Shown here: in pieces, positions 9,315 to 20,345 of the stretch
How positions within the stretch are numbered: the first letter of the stretch is position 1
Layout: each line of letters begins with the position of its first letter
DNA from: Micromonospora sp. C31
GTDB lineage: Bacteria > Actinomycetota > Actinomycetes > Mycobacteriales > Micromonosporaceae
Length of the DNA stretch: 64,000 bases
Direction of reading: 5' to 3'
Assembly (NCBI RefSeq): GCF_018070575.1
Contig: NZ_JAGPXN010000003.1
Span: 186,001 to 250,000, forward strand
Notes under the pieces: model-generated
The model's input: only the letters and a program-made list of their open reading frames with translations
What the model was told of the DNA's origin: nothing
Databases searched by the model: none
Position numbers and translations under genes: made by a program

Positions 9315-9445
9315 CGCACGATCCGATCGGAGGGCCGCGGCCTCCGACGGGCGGGAGCGGATGGGGATCTGGCGGTACGACGGCACGGCGTCGTCCGACG
9401 ACGGACGCGTGAATAGACGAGGGTTTCACACCAGTGGGGGTCGAC

Positions 9446-10552
9446 ATGGGGGAGCTACGCGGCACGCACGTGCCGGTGCTGCTCGAGCGGTGTCTCGAGT
9501 TGCTGGCCCCCGCGCTGGGCCGGGGCGGGCGGACGGTCCACGTCGACGCGACGCTGGGGCTGGCCGGGCACGCCGAGGCGGTTCTCGACGCGCACCCGGA
9601 GACGGTGCTCATCGGTCTGGACCGGGACACCGAGGCGCTGGCCCACGCACGCGTCCGGTTGGCCCGTTTCGCCGACCGCGTCCACCTTGAGCACGCCGTC
9701 TACGACGAACTGCCGGAGGTGCTCGGCCGGCTGGGCTACCCGGGCATCGACGGGATCCTGTTCGACCTGGGCGTCTCCAGCCTGCAACTCGACGCACCCG
9801 ACCGCGGGTTCGCCTACGCGCAGGACGCCCCGCTGGACATGCGGATGGACCAGACCCGGGGGGTGACCGCCGAGGAGGTGGTCAACACGTACGCCCATCC
9901 GGACCTGGCCCGCGTGCTGCGGGTCTACGGCGAGGAGAAGTTCGCGGGCCGGATCGCCTCGGCGATCCTCCGTGAGCGCGAGCGGGCCCGGATCACCTCG
10001 TCGGCGCGGCTGGCGGAACTGGTCAGGGAGTCCATTCCGGCACCCGCCCGACGAACCGGAGGACACCCGGCCAAGAGAACGTTTCAGGCTTTACGGATCG
10101 AGGTAAACAAGGAGCTGGCAGCGCTGGAGACGGCGCTGCCAGCCGCGCTCGACAAGCTCAACGTGGGCGGCCGCATGGTGGTCCTGTCCTACCACTCGCT
10201 GGAGGACCGGCTCACCAAGGCGGCGCTCAACGACCGGGTCCGCAGCAAGGGCCCGGTCGACCTCCCGGTCGAACTGCCCGGGTCAGGTCCGACGTTCCGG
10301 CTGCTCAGCCGGGGCGCCGAACTGCCCGGGGAGGTGGAGGTCGCCGCGAACCCGCGGGCCGCCTCGGTGCGGTTGCGGGCCGCGGAACGACTCGACCCGG
10401 ACGCGGCGCAGCAGGGGCGTACCGACCGCGAACGGTACCGCCGGCGGGTGAAGGCGATGCACCAACCAGGGGCGGGGTCCGGAGGATCCGAGGCGGATCC
10501 GACGAACCCCGGGGGACGGGACAGGGACGGACGAAGAGGGGGAGGGACATGA
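9446..10552 (+). CDS. rsmH: 16S rRNA (cytosine1402-N4)-methyltransferase
   Basis: 368-residue SAM-dependent methyltransferase that modifies C1402 in the ribosomal P site. SAM-binding motif [15 protein letters not shown] is near residue 25, followed by GLDRDTEAL, the family motif [12 protein letters not shown] near residue 105, and [12 protein letters not shown] with [10 protein letters not shown] in the catalytic C-terminal half. ATG 9446 is preferred over in-frame GTG 9434 because GTGGGGG sits about 5 nt upstream. The stop overlaps the FtsL-like start (ATGA). Confidence 0.96.
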   Translation: MGELRGTHVPVLLERCLELLAPALGRGGRTVHVDATLGLAGHAEAVLDAHPETVLIGLDRDTEALAHARVRLARFADRVHLEHAVYDELPEVLGRLGYPGIDGILFDLGVSSLQLDAPDRGFAYAQDAPLDMRMDQTRGVTAEEVVNTYAHPDLARVLRVYGEEKFAGRIASAILRERERARITSSARLAELVRESIPAPARRTGGHPAKRTFQALRIEVNKELAALETALPAALDKLNVGGRMVVLSYHSLEDRLTKAALNDRVRSKGPVDLPVELPGSGPTFRLLSRGAELPGEVEVAANPRAASVRLRAAERLDPDAAQQGRTDRERYRRRVKAMHQPGAGSGGSEADPTNPGGRDRDGRRGGGT

Positions 10553-11154
10553 CGATTGACAAGCGCGACCGCCGGGACGTCACCGGCGGCGGGCAGCGCA
10601 CACCGCGGTCGGGGGGCCGGACCGCGGCGGAGCGGGCCACGCGCATCGGGACCGGCGCGCCGCGGGTCGACCGCGCGAGCCGGCAGGGGGAGACTCGCGC
10701 CCGGGGGGCGCGCGAGTTCCCGACCCAGGGCAGCGCCGCGCTGCGGCCGCTGGAGCGGGAGAGCGTCGAGACCGCGCGTCCGCCCCGGCTGCGGGTGGCG
10801 CCGCCGCCGCCCGTGAAGGTGCCGAGGGCGCCCTTCGCCGCGCTGGTGCTGGTGCTGGTGGTCGGCGGCGTGCTCGGCATCCTGCTGATCAACACGAAGA
10901 TCAACGAGAACGCCTTCCGGCTGGAGAAGCTCCAGGAGCAGCAGGCCAAGCTCGACGTGGAGCAGCAGCAGCTGAACAAGCAGATCGCCGACGCGGCGGC
11001 CCCGGGCAACCTGGAGGCCAACGCACGCCGGCTCGGTCTGGTGGAGGCCGGCGAGCCGGCCTACATCCGGCTGCCCGACGGCAAGGTGATCGGCGTGCCG
11101 CAGCCGGCCGAGGGGCAGCCCTCGATCACCAGCCAGCAGGGCGCGGGAGGCTGA
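10549..11154 (+). CDS. ftsL: FtsL-like septum formation protein
   Basis: 201-residue bitopic membrane protein in the ftsL position between rsmH and ftsI. A long basic, disordered cytoplasmic tail (residues 1-92) precedes one membrane helix (about residues 95-116, [19 protein letters not shown]). A leucine-heptad periplasmic coiled coil follows ([23 protein letters not shown]), then a DivIC-like [25 protein letters not shown]. FtsL partners FtsQ and the FtsW-FtsI synthase. Sequence conservation of this family is weak, so the symbol rests on topology and synteny. Confidence 0.85.
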   Translation: MTIDKRDRRDVTGGGQRTPRSGGRTAAERATRIGTGAPRVDRASRQGETRARGAREFPTQGSAALRPLERESVETARPPRLRVAPPPPVKVPRAPFAALVLVLVVGGVLGILLINTKINENAFRLEKLQEQQAKLDVEQQQLNKQIADAAAPGNLEANARRLGLVEAGEPAYIRLPDGKVIGVPQPAEGQPSITSQQGAGG

Positions 11155-11159
11155 CGACC

Positions 11160-13370
11160 GTGCCGCCGAGATCGGAGGAACCGCGCCGGGACGCCACAGG
11201 CTCCCGGCGCGGTTCGTCCCGTAACACCGGTGGCCGGGGCGCCGGATCGCGCTCCGGCGAGCCGGGGGCCGGTGGCATCTCCGACGCCCGGGCGTACACC
11301 CCGCGCGGGCGCACGGTGCGCGAGCAGCGCGCCGGCGGGCGCGCCGGGTCCGACGCCGACGCCGGCCCCGCCGAGCAGCGCCGCACACCGCGCAGCACCG
11401 GCTCCGGCGACCCCTTCCGCCCCGCCCTCCAGGTGCTCGACGGCGGGCGCGCGGGCTCCGGCCGGGCCGGTCGGCGCGAGGCGGCGGGCCGCCCCGGTGT
11501 CGTGCGCACCGTCACGCCGCGCACCCCGCGCCACGACGACGAGCCGCCGCCGCGCCGCCGCGCCGCCCCGCGCCCCGCGCGCCGGCCGGACCGACCGGCG
11601 GCCCGGCGGCCGTCGCGCAAACCGCCGAAGCCACCCCGGCTCGCCGATCCCCGGCGCCGGCTGCGGCTGGGCACCGTGCTCACCCTGATGCTCTTCGCCG
11701 TCATCGGCATCCGGCTGGTCGTCCTCCAGACCGTGGAGACCCCGGCGTACGCCGGCGGTGGCCTCGCCGACCGGCTGCGCACCGTCACCCTGCCGGCGGC
11801 GCGCGGCGCCATCCACGACCGGTTCGGTGCCCCGCTGGCGCACAGCGTCGAGGCCCGCTACGTCTACGCCGACCCCACCCAGATCGAGGACCAGCAGGCC
11901 ACCGCCAAGGCGTTGTCCCCGCTGCTGGGCATGCCGGCCTCGGAGCTGGCCGAGAAGATGAAGCCACGCAAGCGGGTCAACGGCGACGACTCGCAGTTCG
12001 AGTACCTCGCCCGGGGGGTGGACATCGACCGGGCACGGCAGATCATGGCGCTGGAACTGGCCGGCATCTACACGCACCGCGACGAGCGGCGCGAGGTGCC
12101 CGGCGGTGACCTCGCGGCCAACCTGCTCGGCTTCACCAGCCAGGACATGGTCGGGTTGGAGGGGCTGGAGGCCCGCTACGACGACGTGCTGCGCGGCAAG
12201 GACGGCAAGCGGGTCTACGAGGTGGGCCTCGGCGACCTGGCCGCCCCGATCCCCGGCGGCTACAGCGTGACGACGAAGGCCCGGCCGGGCAGCTCGCTCC
12301 AGCTCACCGTCGACCGCGACCTGCAGTTCATGACGCAGCGGATACTCAGCCGGCACATGGCGCGCAGCAAGGGCAGCACCGGCGCGGCGGTGGTGATCGA
12401 GATTCCCTCCGGCGAGGTGCTGGCCCAGGCCAGCCACCCCACCTACAACGCGGCGAAGCCCCTGCCGAGCGACCCGGCCGACCGGGAGGACGCGGCCACC
12501 AGCTTCGTGGTCGACCCCGGCTCGGTGCACAAGGCGATCACCTTCGGCGCCGCGCTCCAGGAGCGCGTGATCACCCCGGACACGACGATGCCGATAGCCA
12601 ACGGCATCAAGAAGGGCGACGTCTGGTTCACCGACACCCACAAGGCGCACGGGAAGCGGATGAGCCTGCCCGGCATGATGGCGTACTCGTCGAACGTCGG
12701 CACCATCCAGATCGCCGACAAGCTCGGCCCGGAGCGGCTCATCGACTACCAGAAGCGCTTCGGCCTCGGGGAGCCGACGCGGGTCGGCATGCCCGGCGAG
12801 GCCAGCGGTCGACTGCTGCCGGCCGACGAGTGGAGCGGGTCGTCGGCCGGGTCGGTGCCGATCGGGCACAGCGTGGACGCCACGCCGCTGCAGATGGCCG
12901 CCGTCTACGCGACGATCGCCAACAACGGCACGTACGTGCAGCCGCGCCTGGTCAAGGAGGTGATCGGGCCGGACGGGAAGCGTACGCCGACCGAGGCTCC
13001 GGTCACCCGGTCGGTGCTCAGCCCGGAGAACGCCGCCGCACTGCGGCACATCCTGGAGGCGGTCACCACCGTGGAGGACGGCACCGGCAGGGCCGCGGCG
13101 ATCCCGGAGTGGCGGGTCGCCGGCAAGACCGGCACCGGCTGGCGGATGGTCGACGGGCAGAAACAGCCCGGCGACGTGGCCTCGTTCATCGGGATGGCCC
13201 CGGCCGAGAAGCCGCGCTACGTGATCGCGGTCTTCGCGCACACCCCGTCCGGCGGGGGCGGGGACATCGCGGCCCCCGCGTTCCGGGACATGATGCAGTT
13301 CACGCTGCGTCACTACGGGGTGCCGCCGAGTGGGGAGAAGGCCCCGAAGTTCACGGTCCATCCGCGCTGA
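11160..13370 (+). CDS. ftsI: Septal peptidoglycan transpeptidase (class B PBP)
   Basis: 736-residue penicillin-binding protein that cross-links septal peptidoglycan. An unusually long, Arg/Pro-rich cytoplasmic tail (residues 1-165) precedes one membrane helix (about 171-190). The PBP dimerisation domain follows. The transpeptidase domain has catalytic Ser455 with Lys458 (GSVHK), SSN at 510-512 and KTGT at 656-659. No PASTA repeats are present. GTG 11160 lies 6 nt after the FtsL stop. The tail is about 100 residues longer than in E. coli FtsI, a common actinobacterial feature. Confidence 0.96.
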   Translation: MPPRSEEPRRDATGSRRGSSRNTGGRGAGSRSGEPGAGGISDARAYTPRGRTVREQRAGGRAGSDADAGPAEQRRTPRSTGSGDPFRPALQVLDGGRAGSGRAGRREAAGRPGVVRTVTPRTPRHDDEPPPRRRAAPRPARRPDRPAARRPSRKPPKPPRLADPRRRLRLGTVLTLMLFAVIGIRLVVLQTVETPAYAGGGLADRLRTVTLPAARGAIHDRFGAPLAHSVEARYVYADPTQIEDQQATAKALSPLLGMPASELAEKMKPRKRVNGDDSQFEYLARGVDIDRARQIMALELAGIYTHRDERREVPGGDLAANLLGFTSQDMVGLEGLEARYDDVLRGKDGKRVYEVGLGDLAAPIPGGYSVTTKARPGSSLQLTVDRDLQFMTQRILSRHMARSKGSTGAAVVIEIPSGEVLAQASHPTYNAAKPLPSDPADREDAATSFVVDPGSVHKAITFGAALQERVITPDTTMPIANGIKKGDVWFTDTHKAHGKRMSLPGMMAYSSNVGTIQIADKLGPERLIDYQKRFGLGEPTRVGMPGEASGRLLPADEWSGSSAGSVPIGHSVDATPLQMAAVYATIANNGTYVQPRLVKEVIGPDGKRTPTEAPVTRSVLSPENAAALRHILEAVTTVEDGTGRAAAIPEWRVAGKTGTGWRMVDGQKQPGDVASFIGMAPAEKPRYVIAVFAHTPSGGGGDIAAPAFRDMMQFTLRHYGVPPSGEKAPKFTVHPR

Positions 13371-13461
13371 GCGGCCACGCCGCGACATGATCGGTGAGTG
13401 CGGACGAACCACCGGGGCGGCTGTGCGGCCGGAGCCGGACGACCGGGTAGGGTCTGACGCC

Positions 13462-14985
13462 GTGCCCGGCAATCCTCGTCCCCGTACCGTGATCGGTGTC
13501 CGGCTCGGCGACCTCGCCGCCCGGCTCGCCGTCGAGCCCCCGGAGGGCGCCGCCGAGCTGGTGGTGACCGGGGTGACCCACGCCAGCCAGGAGGTCCGCC
13601 CCGGCGACCTGTACGCGGCCCTGCCGGGCGCCCGCCGGCACGGGGCGGAGTTCGCCGCCGGCGCGGCGGCCGCCGGCGCGGTGGCCGCGCTGACCGATCC
13701 GGCCGGGGCCGCCGCGGTGGCCGGGGCCGGCCTGCCGGCGCTGGTGGTGTCCGACCCGCGCGCGGCGCTGGGCGCCCTCGCCGCGGCCGTCTACGGCGAT
13801 CCGACGGAGGGCCTGACGGTGATCGGGGTGACCGGCACGGCCGGCAAGACCTCGACGGCCTATCTGGTGGAGTCCGGCCTGCGCGCCGCCGGCCACACGA
13901 CCGGCCTGATCGGCACCGTCGAGACCCGCCTCGGTGACCTGGCGATCGACAGCGTGCGCACCACTCCCGAGGCCACCGACCTGCACGCCATGCTGGCCGC
14001 CGCCCGTGAGCGCGGCGTCACCGCCGTGGTCATGGAGGTCTCCAGCCACGCCCTGGCGATGGGTCGGGTCGGCGGGGTCCGGTTCACGGTCGGCGGTTAC
14101 ACCAACTTCGGCTCCGACCACCTGGACTTCCACGCCGACACGGCGGACTACTTCGCCGCGAAGGCGCAGCTGTTCGACGGGCGCTGCGCGGTGGAGGTGC
14201 TCAACCACGACGACCCGGCGCTGAAGTCGCTGTACGGTCCCGCGACGGTCAACTACTCGGCGGCCGGCGACCAGAGCGCCACCTGGTGGGCCGACGAGGT
14301 CGGCGGCGAGGGGTACGCGCAGCGGTTCACCGCGCACGGCCCGGACGGGCTGACCCTGCCGGCCGGGGTGGCGCTGCCGGGCCGGCACAACGTGGCCAAC
14401 GCCCTGCTGGCCATCGCCGCGCTGGTCGCCGCCGGGGTGGACCCGCGCACCGCCGCCGCCGGGGTCGCCGAGTGCGGCGGGGTTCCCGGCCGGCTGGAGC
14501 TGGTGGACGCCCCCGGTCCGGTCCGGGGCGTGGTCGACTACGCGCACAAGGCGGACGCGATCGTCGCCGCGCTGGCGGCGCTGCGGGAGTTCGGCGCCGG
14601 CCGGTTGATCTGCGTGATCGGTGCCGGCGGGGACCGGGACCGGGGCAAGCGGCCGGTGATGGGCGCCGCCGCGGCGGAGGGAGCCGACGTGGTGCTGGTG
14701 ACCGACGACAACCCGCGTACGGAGGACCCGGCGGCGATCCGCGCCGAGGTGCTCGCCGGCGCCCGGCGGGCCGCCACGACGGCCCGGGTCGAGGAGGTGG
14801 CCGACCGCCGGACGGCCATCGACGCGGCGGTCCGGCTGGCCGTGCCGGGCGACGTGGTCGCGGTGCTCGGCAAGGGCCACGAGCGCGGGCAGGAGATCGG
14901 CGGCGAGGTGCACCCGTTCGACGACCGCACCGAGCTGGCCGACGCGCTGCGCGCCCGCTTCGCCGACCCGGCGGGCCAACGGTGA
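13462..14985 (+). CDS. murE: UDP-MurNAc-tripeptide synthetase (meso-DAP-adding)
   Basis: 507-residue cytoplasmic Mur ligase adding the third stem-peptide residue. P-loop GVTGTAGKTSTA lies near residues 121-132, and the carbamoylated-lysine region is FAAKAQLF. The DNPR motif near residue 415 (TDDNPRTED) is the marker for meso-diaminopimelate specificity, and GKGHERGQE is near the C-terminus. GTG 13462 follows TAGGGT by 8 nt, suggesting a leaderless internal promoter in the 91-nt gap after ftsI. The stop overlaps the murF start (GTGA). Confidence 0.95.
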   Translation: MPGNPRPRTVIGVRLGDLAARLAVEPPEGAAELVVTGVTHASQEVRPGDLYAALPGARRHGAEFAAGAAAAGAVAALTDPAGAAAVAGAGLPALVVSDPRAALGALAAAVYGDPTEGLTVIGVTGTAGKTSTAYLVESGLRAAGHTTGLIGTVETRLGDLAIDSVRTTPEATDLHAMLAAARERGVTAVVMEVSSHALAMGRVGGVRFTVGGYTNFGSDHLDFHADTADYFAAKAQLFDGRCAVEVLNHDDPALKSLYGPATVNYSAAGDQSATWWADEVGGEGYAQRFTAHGPDGLTLPAGVALPGRHNVANALLAIAALVAAGVDPRTAAAGVAECGGVPGRLELVDAPGPVRGVVDYAHKADAIVAALAALREFGAGRLICVIGAGGDRDRGKRPVMGAAAAEGADVVLVTDDNPRTEDPAAIRAEVLAGARRAATTARVEEVADRRTAIDAAVRLAVPGDVVAVLGKGHERGQEIGGEVHPFDDRTELADALRARFADPAGQR

Positions 14986-16406
14986 TCCCGCTCAGCCTGG
15001 CCGAGGTCGCCTCGGCGGTCGACGGGCGGCTGGCCGGCGCCGACCCGCGGGCCCGGGTCACCGGCCCGGTCGAGTTCGACTCCCGCAAGGTGCGCCCTGG
15101 TGCGCTCTTCGTCGCCTTCCCGGGCGAGCAGGTGGACGGGCACGACTACGCCGCCGGCGCGGTGGCCGCCGGGGCGGTGGCCGCGCTCGGCACCCGGGAG
15201 GTGCCCGGCGTGCCGATGGTGCTGGTCGACGACGCGTTGGCCGCGCTGGGCCGGCTGGCCCGCGCGGTGGTCGACCGGCTGCCCGGGCTGACCGTCGTCG
15301 GGCTGACCGGCTCGTCGGGCAAGACCACCACCAAGGATCTGATCGCCCAGCTCACCGCGCGGCTCGGCCCGACCGTCGCCCCGCCCGGGTCGTTCAACAA
15401 CGAGCTGGGGCACCCGTACACGGCGTTGCAGGCCGGGCCCGAGACCCGCTACCTGGTGATGGAGAAGGGCGCCCGCGGGGTGGGGCACGTGCGCTACCTC
15501 TGCGACGTGGTGCCGCCCCGGATCTCCGTGGTGCTCAACGTCGGGGTGGCGCACATCGGCGAGTTCGGCTCGGTGGAGACGATCGCGCTGGCCAAGGGCG
15601 AGCTGGTGGAGGCGCTGCCCGCCGCCGGGCTGGCCGTGCTGAACGCCGACGACCCGCTGGTCGACGCGATGGCCGCGCGTACGGTCGCCCGGGTCGTCCG
15701 CTACGGCGAGTCGGCGCACGCCGACGTGCGGGCCGAGGACGTGACGCTGGACGACCGGGGGCGGCCGGCGTACACCCTCGTCACCCCGGAGGGGACCGCG
15801 CCGGTGCGGCTCGGGCTGACCGGCCGGCACCAGGTGTCCAACTCGCTCGCCGCCGCGGCGGTGGCCCGCGAGCTGGGCATGCCGCTGGCCGAGCTGGCCA
15901 CCGGCCTGGGCGCGCTGGGGCTGGTCTCCACCCGCCGGATGGACGTCTTCGAACGCGTCGACGGGGTGACCGTGATCGACGATTCGTACAACGCCAATCC
16001 CGCCTCGATGGCGGTCGCGCTGCGCGCGCTGACCGGCATCGGGCGGGAGCGGCGCACCGTCGCGGTGCTCGGCTACATGGCCGAGCTGGGCCCGTTCGAA
16101 CGCGACGGGCATGCCGAGGTCGGCCGGCTCGCGGCCGAACTGGGCGTCGACCGGCTGCTCGTGGTGGGCGAGCCGGCCGCGCCGATCCACGAAGGCGCGA
16201 CATCGGTAGGGGACTGGGGAGGAGAGTCGGTGCTGCTCACCGATCAGGCGGCGGCCGTCGAGGTGCTGCGGAGCGAGTTACGGCCGGGTGATGTCGTCCT
16301 GGTGAAGGGCTCCCGGTATCGCACCTGGGAGGTGGCCGACGCGCTGCGCGCGGACGCCGCCGGTGGCGGGGCGAACGGGCAGGCGACGGCGGGCGGCGCC
16401 GCATGA
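14982..16406 (+). CDS. murF: UDP-MurNAc-tripeptide:D-Ala-D-Ala ligase
   Basis: 474-residue Mur ligase completing the UDP-MurNAc-pentapeptide by adding D-Ala-D-Ala. P-loop [14 protein letters not shown] lies at about residues 107-120, with [23 protein letters not shown] and the MurF-typical [11 protein letters not shown] in the C-terminal domain. It is coupled to murE (GTGA) upstream and mraY (ATGA) downstream, so murE-murF-mraY should be made in fixed ratio. The C-terminus ends in a Gly/Ala-rich tail without a recognisable function. Confidence 0.95.
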   Translation: MIPLSLAEVASAVDGRLAGADPRARVTGPVEFDSRKVRPGALFVAFPGEQVDGHDYAAGAVAAGAVAALGTREVPGVPMVLVDDALAALGRLARAVVDRLPGLTVVGLTGSSGKTTTKDLIAQLTARLGPTVAPPGSFNNELGHPYTALQAGPETRYLVMEKGARGVGHVRYLCDVVPPRISVVLNVGVAHIGEFGSVETIALAKGELVEALPAAGLAVLNADDPLVDAMAARTVARVVRYGESAHADVRAEDVTLDDRGRPAYTLVTPEGTAPVRLGLTGRHQVSNSLAAAAVARELGMPLAELATGLGALGLVSTRRMDVFERVDGVTVIDDSYNANPASMAVALRALTGIGRERRTVAVLGYMAELGPFERDGHAEVGRLAAELGVDRLLVVGEPAAPIHEGATSVGDWGGESVLLTDQAAAVEVLRSELRPGDVVLVKGSRYRTWEVADALRADAAGGGANGQATAGGAA

Positions 16407-17530
16407 GGGCGGTCATCGTCGCCATCGGCGTGGCCTTCCTGGTCTCGCTGCTCTGCACCCCGATCGCGATCAAGGTGTTCGCCCGGCTGAAGGCCGGCCA
16501 GCCGATCCGATCAAACCTCGGGCTCGCCAGCAACGAGGGCAAGAAGGGCACGCCGACGATGGGCGGCGTGGTCTTCATCCTCGCCACGGTCATCGCGTAC
16601 GTGGCCGGTCACCTGGCCCTGACCACCCTGCCGGACGCGCAGATCGCCCAGGTCGAGCCGACGATCACCGCGCTGGTGCTGCTGGGGCTGATGGTCTTCT
16701 CCGGCGCCGTCGGCTTCATCGACGACTTCCTCAAGGTGCGCAAGCGGCACAGCGGCGGGCTCAACAAGCGCGGCAAGCTGCTCGGGCAGATCCTGGTCGG
16801 CGCGGTCTTCGGCGTGGTGGCGCTCTACTTCCCGAGCACCATGACCGACGCCGCGGGGGCCGAGACCAACACCGAGACCGTGGGCAGCACGACGCTCAGC
16901 TTCATCCGGGACATCCCGGCGCTGGACGTCACGAAGATCGGCGCGGTGGTCATCTTCATCTTCGTGGTGATGGCCGCGACCAACGGCGTCAACCTCACCG
17001 ACGGCCTCGACGGCCTGGCCACCGGCGCCTCGGTGATGGTCCTCGCGGCGTACGCGCTGATCGCCTTCTGGCAGTACCGGCACTGGTGCGCCGACCCGAA
17101 CTACACCCAGGACTACTGCTACGCGGTCCGTGACCCGCTGGAGATCGCGCTGATCGCCGGTGCGGCGGCCGGGGCCTGCGTCGGCTTCCTGTGGTGGAAC
17201 ACCTCGCCGGCGCGGATCTTCATGGGCGACACCGGCGCGCTGGGCCTGGGCGGCCTGATCGCCGGTATGGCGATGTCCACCCGGACGATCCTGCTGCTGC
17301 CGATCATCGGTGGCCTCTTCGTGATCATCACCATGTCCGTGGTGATCCAGATCATCTCGTTCCGGACCACCGGCAAGCGGGTGTTCCGGATGTCGCCGTT
17401 GCAGCACCACTTCGAGCTCGCCGGGTGGAGCGAGGTCAACATCGTGGTCCGGTTCTGGATCATCGCCGGCATCGGCGTGGCCATCGCGCTGGGACTCTTC
17501 TACAGCGAGTTCCTCGCCAACATGACCTGA
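16403..17530 (+). CDS. mraY: Phospho-MurNAc-pentapeptide translocase
   Basis: 375-residue polytopic enzyme transferring phospho-MurNAc-pentapeptide to undecaprenyl phosphate, giving lipid I. About ten membrane helices are visible. Catalytic motifs include GFIDDFLKV (aspartate-rich loop near residue 110), the [10 protein letters not shown] segment near residue 198 and the C-terminal [10 protein letters not shown] histidine-rich loop. KKGTPTMGG near residue 48 is also family-typical. The start overlaps the murF stop by 4 bp. Confidence 0.97.
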   Translation: MRAVIVAIGVAFLVSLLCTPIAIKVFARLKAGQPIRSNLGLASNEGKKGTPTMGGVVFILATVIAYVAGHLALTTLPDAQIAQVEPTITALVLLGLMVFSGAVGFIDDFLKVRKRHSGGLNKRGKLLGQILVGAVFGVVALYFPSTMTDAAGAETNTETVGSTTLSFIRDIPALDVTKIGAVVIFIFVVMAATNGVNLTDGLDGLATGASVMVLAAYALIAFWQYRHWCADPNYTQDYCYAVRDPLEIALIAGAAAGACVGFLWWNTSPARIFMGDTGALGLGGLIAGMAMSTRTILLLPIIGGLFVIITMSVVIQIISFRTTGKRVFRMSPLQHHFELAGWSEVNIVVRFWIIAGIGVAIALGLFYSEFLANMT

Positions 17531-17688
17531 GCCGGCCGGCAGGGTCATGCCGCGGGGTCCGGGTGCGTGCCGCCCGGGCCCCGTCGCGCGTCCGCCCGCC
17601 GGCACGGCCCGGCCGCCCGGCGCAAGCCCGACACGCCGACCGGGCGGTTGCGCCGGTGGCGAACCAGGGGAACCGCCATGATGGTCGG

Positions 17689-19239
17689 GTGGGGGAGGGA
17701 CGAGGCATCGAGGTCACGACAGAGGGGACACCCGGGCGGCCGGCGGGAGGCAGGCGTACGCGCGCCGCGCCCGCCGCGACCGATCCCGGTCCGCAGGTGC
17801 CGCGCGGGCTGGACCCCGCCGGCGGGCTGGCCGCGCTGCGCGGGCTGCTGGCCCGGCCGTTGGCCTCCTACTACCTGCTGCTGTCCAGCGCCGGCCTGCT
17901 GCTGCTGATCGGCCTGACCATGGTCTTCTCCGCCACCAGCGTCCGGGACTACGCGGAGAACGGCGACGCCTCGACGTCCCTGGTCAAGCAGGCGATCTTC
18001 GCGGTGATCGGCATCGTCGCGTTCTGGGCGTGCCAGCGGCTGCCGGCCACCACCTTCCGTTCGCTGGGCCGGCCGCTGCTGTTCACCGCCATCGGCCTGC
18101 TGCTGGTGCTCAACCTGCTGCTCGCGTACGCCCGGCTGACCAAGCAGGACTCGGCCCAGATAGGCCCGGTCGAGGCCCGGCTGCTCTGGCTCTTCGTCGG
18201 CGGCATCCAGGTGCAGCCCTCCGAGTTCGCCAAGTTCGCCCTGGTGCTCTGGGGGGCCCACGTGATCGCCCGGAAGGGCGCCGCGCTGGGCTGGTGGCGC
18301 GAGCTGGCCACCCCCCTCTTCCCGGTGGTCGGCCTGCTCTTCGTCCTCGTCGGCTACAACGACCTGGGCACGATGCTCTGCCTGCTCGCCGTGGTGGTCG
18401 GGCTGCTCTGGGCGGCCGGGGTGCGGATGCGCGTCTTCGGCACCCTGTCGGTGCTCGGGCTGGTCGGCGTCGGCCTGCTGATCGCCGTGGCCTCGCTCGG
18501 CGCTGGCTCGGGTGCGCGCGGCGAGGAGAACTACCGCTTCGCCCGGCTGACGTCGTTCTTCAATCCACCCGACCCGCAGGACTGCAAGCTCGAGGGCTGC
18601 TACCAGATCTACCAGGGGCGGCTGGCCATCGAGCACGGCGGCTGGTTCGGTGTCGGGCTCGGCAAGAGCAGCTTCAAGTTCGGCTGGTTGCCGGAGGCGC
18701 ACAACGACTTCATCTTCGCGATCCTCGCCGAGGAGTTGGGTGTGATCGGCTGCGTGGTGGTGCTCAGCCTGTTCGCCGTGCTGGCCTACACCGGGCTGCG
18801 GATCGCCCGCCGGGTGGACGACCCGTTCCGCCGGCTGGCCGCCGCTGCGGCGACCACCTGGCTGGTCAGCCAGGCTGTGATCAACATCGGCGGGGTGGTC
18901 GGGCTGTTGCCCATCACCGGCGTGCCGCTGCCGTTCATTTCCGACGGGGGCAGCGCGCTGGTCATCACGCTCGCCGCGATCGGGATGCTCGCCTCCTTCG
19001 CCCGCGCCGAACCCGACGCCGCCCGAGCGCTGCATGCCCGTCCGCCGGCCCGATGGGTCCGACTACTCTGGGCCCCGTTGCCGCCGCTTCCCGGGCGGCG
19101 CCGCCGTCCGGCGGCGTCCCCGGCTGCCCGAGGGTCCGTGCCCCGGTCGCGGGAGCGGCGGGAGGACGACCAGGCCGCACCGCGCGGTGTCCGGCTGGCC
19201 CGGACCCGCCGCGGGTCGGCGGACGAGAGGAGACGTTGA
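17689..19239 (+). CDS. ftsW: Septal peptidoglycan glycosyltransferase FtsW (SEDS)
   Basis: 516-residue SEDS-family polymerase that extends glycan strands from lipid II with FtsI. Ten hydrophobic helices run from about residue 60 to 445. Signature regions are NDLGTMLCL, the large extracellular loop with two cysteines (DCKLEGCYQIYQ), EAHNDFIFAILAEELG and VPLPFISDGGSALV. A long basic cytoplasmic tail follows. GTG 17689 is the only good in-frame start; a CATGAT hexamer 6 nt upstream suggests leaderless initiation. The preceding 158 nt hold no gene. The stop overlaps the murG start by one base. Confidence 0.95.
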   Translation: MGEGRGIEVTTEGTPGRPAGGRRTRAAPAATDPGPQVPRGLDPAGGLAALRGLLARPLASYYLLLSSAGLLLLIGLTMVFSATSVRDYAENGDASTSLVKQAIFAVIGIVAFWACQRLPATTFRSLGRPLLFTAIGLLLVLNLLLAYARLTKQDSAQIGPVEARLLWLFVGGIQVQPSEFAKFALVLWGAHVIARKGAALGWWRELATPLFPVVGLLFVLVGYNDLGTMLCLLAVVVGLLWAAGVRMRVFGTLSVLGLVGVGLLIAVASLGAGSGARGEENYRFARLTSFFNPPDPQDCKLEGCYQIYQGRLAIEHGGWFGVGLGKSSFKFGWLPEAHNDFIFAILAEELGVIGCVVVLSLFAVLAYTGLRIARRVDDPFRRLAAAAATTWLVSQAVINIGGVVGLLPITGVPLPFISDGGSALVITLAAIGMLASFARAEPDAARALHARPPARWVRLLWAPLPPLPGRRRRPAASPAARGSVPRSRERREDDQAAPRGVRLARTRRGSADERRR

Positions 19240-20345
19240 TGGGTCCGCTGCGTTCGGTGGTGCTCGCGGGAGGTGGCACCGGGGGGCACATCTACCCGCT
19301 GCTCGCCTTCGCCGACTGCCTGCGCCGACACGACCCCGGCGTCCGGATCACCTGCCTCGGCACACCGCGGGGCCTGGAGAACGAGCTGATCCCGCCGCAG
19401 GGCTACGACCTGCGGCAGATCCCGGCGTACCAGCTGCCCCGCTCGGTGAACATGAACCTGGTCAAGACCCCGGGGCGGATGTGGACCGCGGCGCGCGCCG
19501 CGGGCAGGGTCGTCGACGAGGTGCGCGCCGACGTGGTGGTGGGCTTCGGCGGGTACGTCTCCGTGCCGGCCTACCTCGCCGCCTGGCGGCGGGAGCTGCC
19601 GATCGTCATCCACGAGGTCAACGTGCCGCCGGGGGTGGCCAACCGGCTGGGGATGCGGTTCACCAACCACGTGGCGGTCGGCTTCCCGCACCAGCCCGCC
19701 CAGGCCGAGGCCCTGCGCGACGCCCGGGTGGTCGGCGTGCCGCTGCGCCGGGGCATCGCCGGGCTGGACCGGTTCGCCATGCGCAACGCCGCGAGGGCCC
19801 ACTTCGGCCTGCGTCCCGACCTGCCGGTGCTCTTCGTCGCCGGCGGCTCGCAGGGCGCCCGCTCGATCAACCTCGCCGTCGCCGGGGCGGCCAAGGAGCT
19901 CGCCCGCAACGGGGTGCAGGTGCTGCACGTGATCGGCGCCCGCAACGAGCCGGTGCCGGTCCCCACCGACCTGCCGGTCCCCTACGTGACGCTGCCGTAC
20001 CTGTCCGAGATGGAGGCCGGCTACGCCGCGGCGGACCTGATGCTCGGCCGTGGCGGGGCGATGACCTGCGCGGAGGTGGCCGCCATCGGGTTGCCCACCA
20101 TCTACGTGCCGTACCCGCACAGCAACCAGGAGCAGAAGCGCAACGCGCTGCCCGTGGTGGAGGCCGGCGGCGGGCTGCTCGTCGACGACGCCGAGCTGAC
20201 GCCGGACTGGGTGGAGCGGACCGTCATCCCGCTGATCCGCGACCCGCACCGGCTGCACGGCATGGGCGCCGCCGCCGCCGCGTACGGCCGCCGCGACGGC
20301 GACGAGGCGCTGCTCAACTTCGTCTACGAGGCGGTGGCCCGATGA
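19239..20345 (+). CDS. murG: UDP-GlcNAc:undecaprenyl-PP-MurNAc-pentapeptide GlcNAc transferase
   Basis: 368-residue peripheral membrane GT-B glycosyltransferase converting lipid I to lipid II. The N-terminal glycine loop AGGGTGGHIYP (residues 10-20) and VVGFGGYVSVPAY bind the acceptor side. The C-terminal domain has VAGGSQGARSIN, GRGGAMTCAEVAAIGLP and PHSNQEQKRNA for UDP-GlcNAc binding. The ATG overlaps the ftsW stop (TGATG). Downstream, the 31-nt gap to murC is spanned by a 13-codon relay ORF. Confidence 0.96.
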   Translation: MGPLRSVVLAGGGTGGHIYPLLAFADCLRRHDPGVRITCLGTPRGLENELIPPQGYDLRQIPAYQLPRSVNMNLVKTPGRMWTAARAAGRVVDEVRADVVVGFGGYVSVPAYLAAWRRELPIVIHEVNVPPGVANRLGMRFTNHVAVGFPHQPAQAEALRDARVVGVPLRRGIAGLDRFAMRNAARAHFGLRPDLPVLFVAGGSQGARSINLAVAGAAKELARNGVQVLHVIGARNEPVPVPTDLPVPYVTLPYLSEMEAGYAAADLMLGRGGAMTCAEVAAIGLPTIYVPYPHSNQEQKRNALPVVEAGGGLLVDDAELTPDWVERTVIPLIRDPHRLHGMGAAAAAYGRRDGDEALLNFVYEAVAR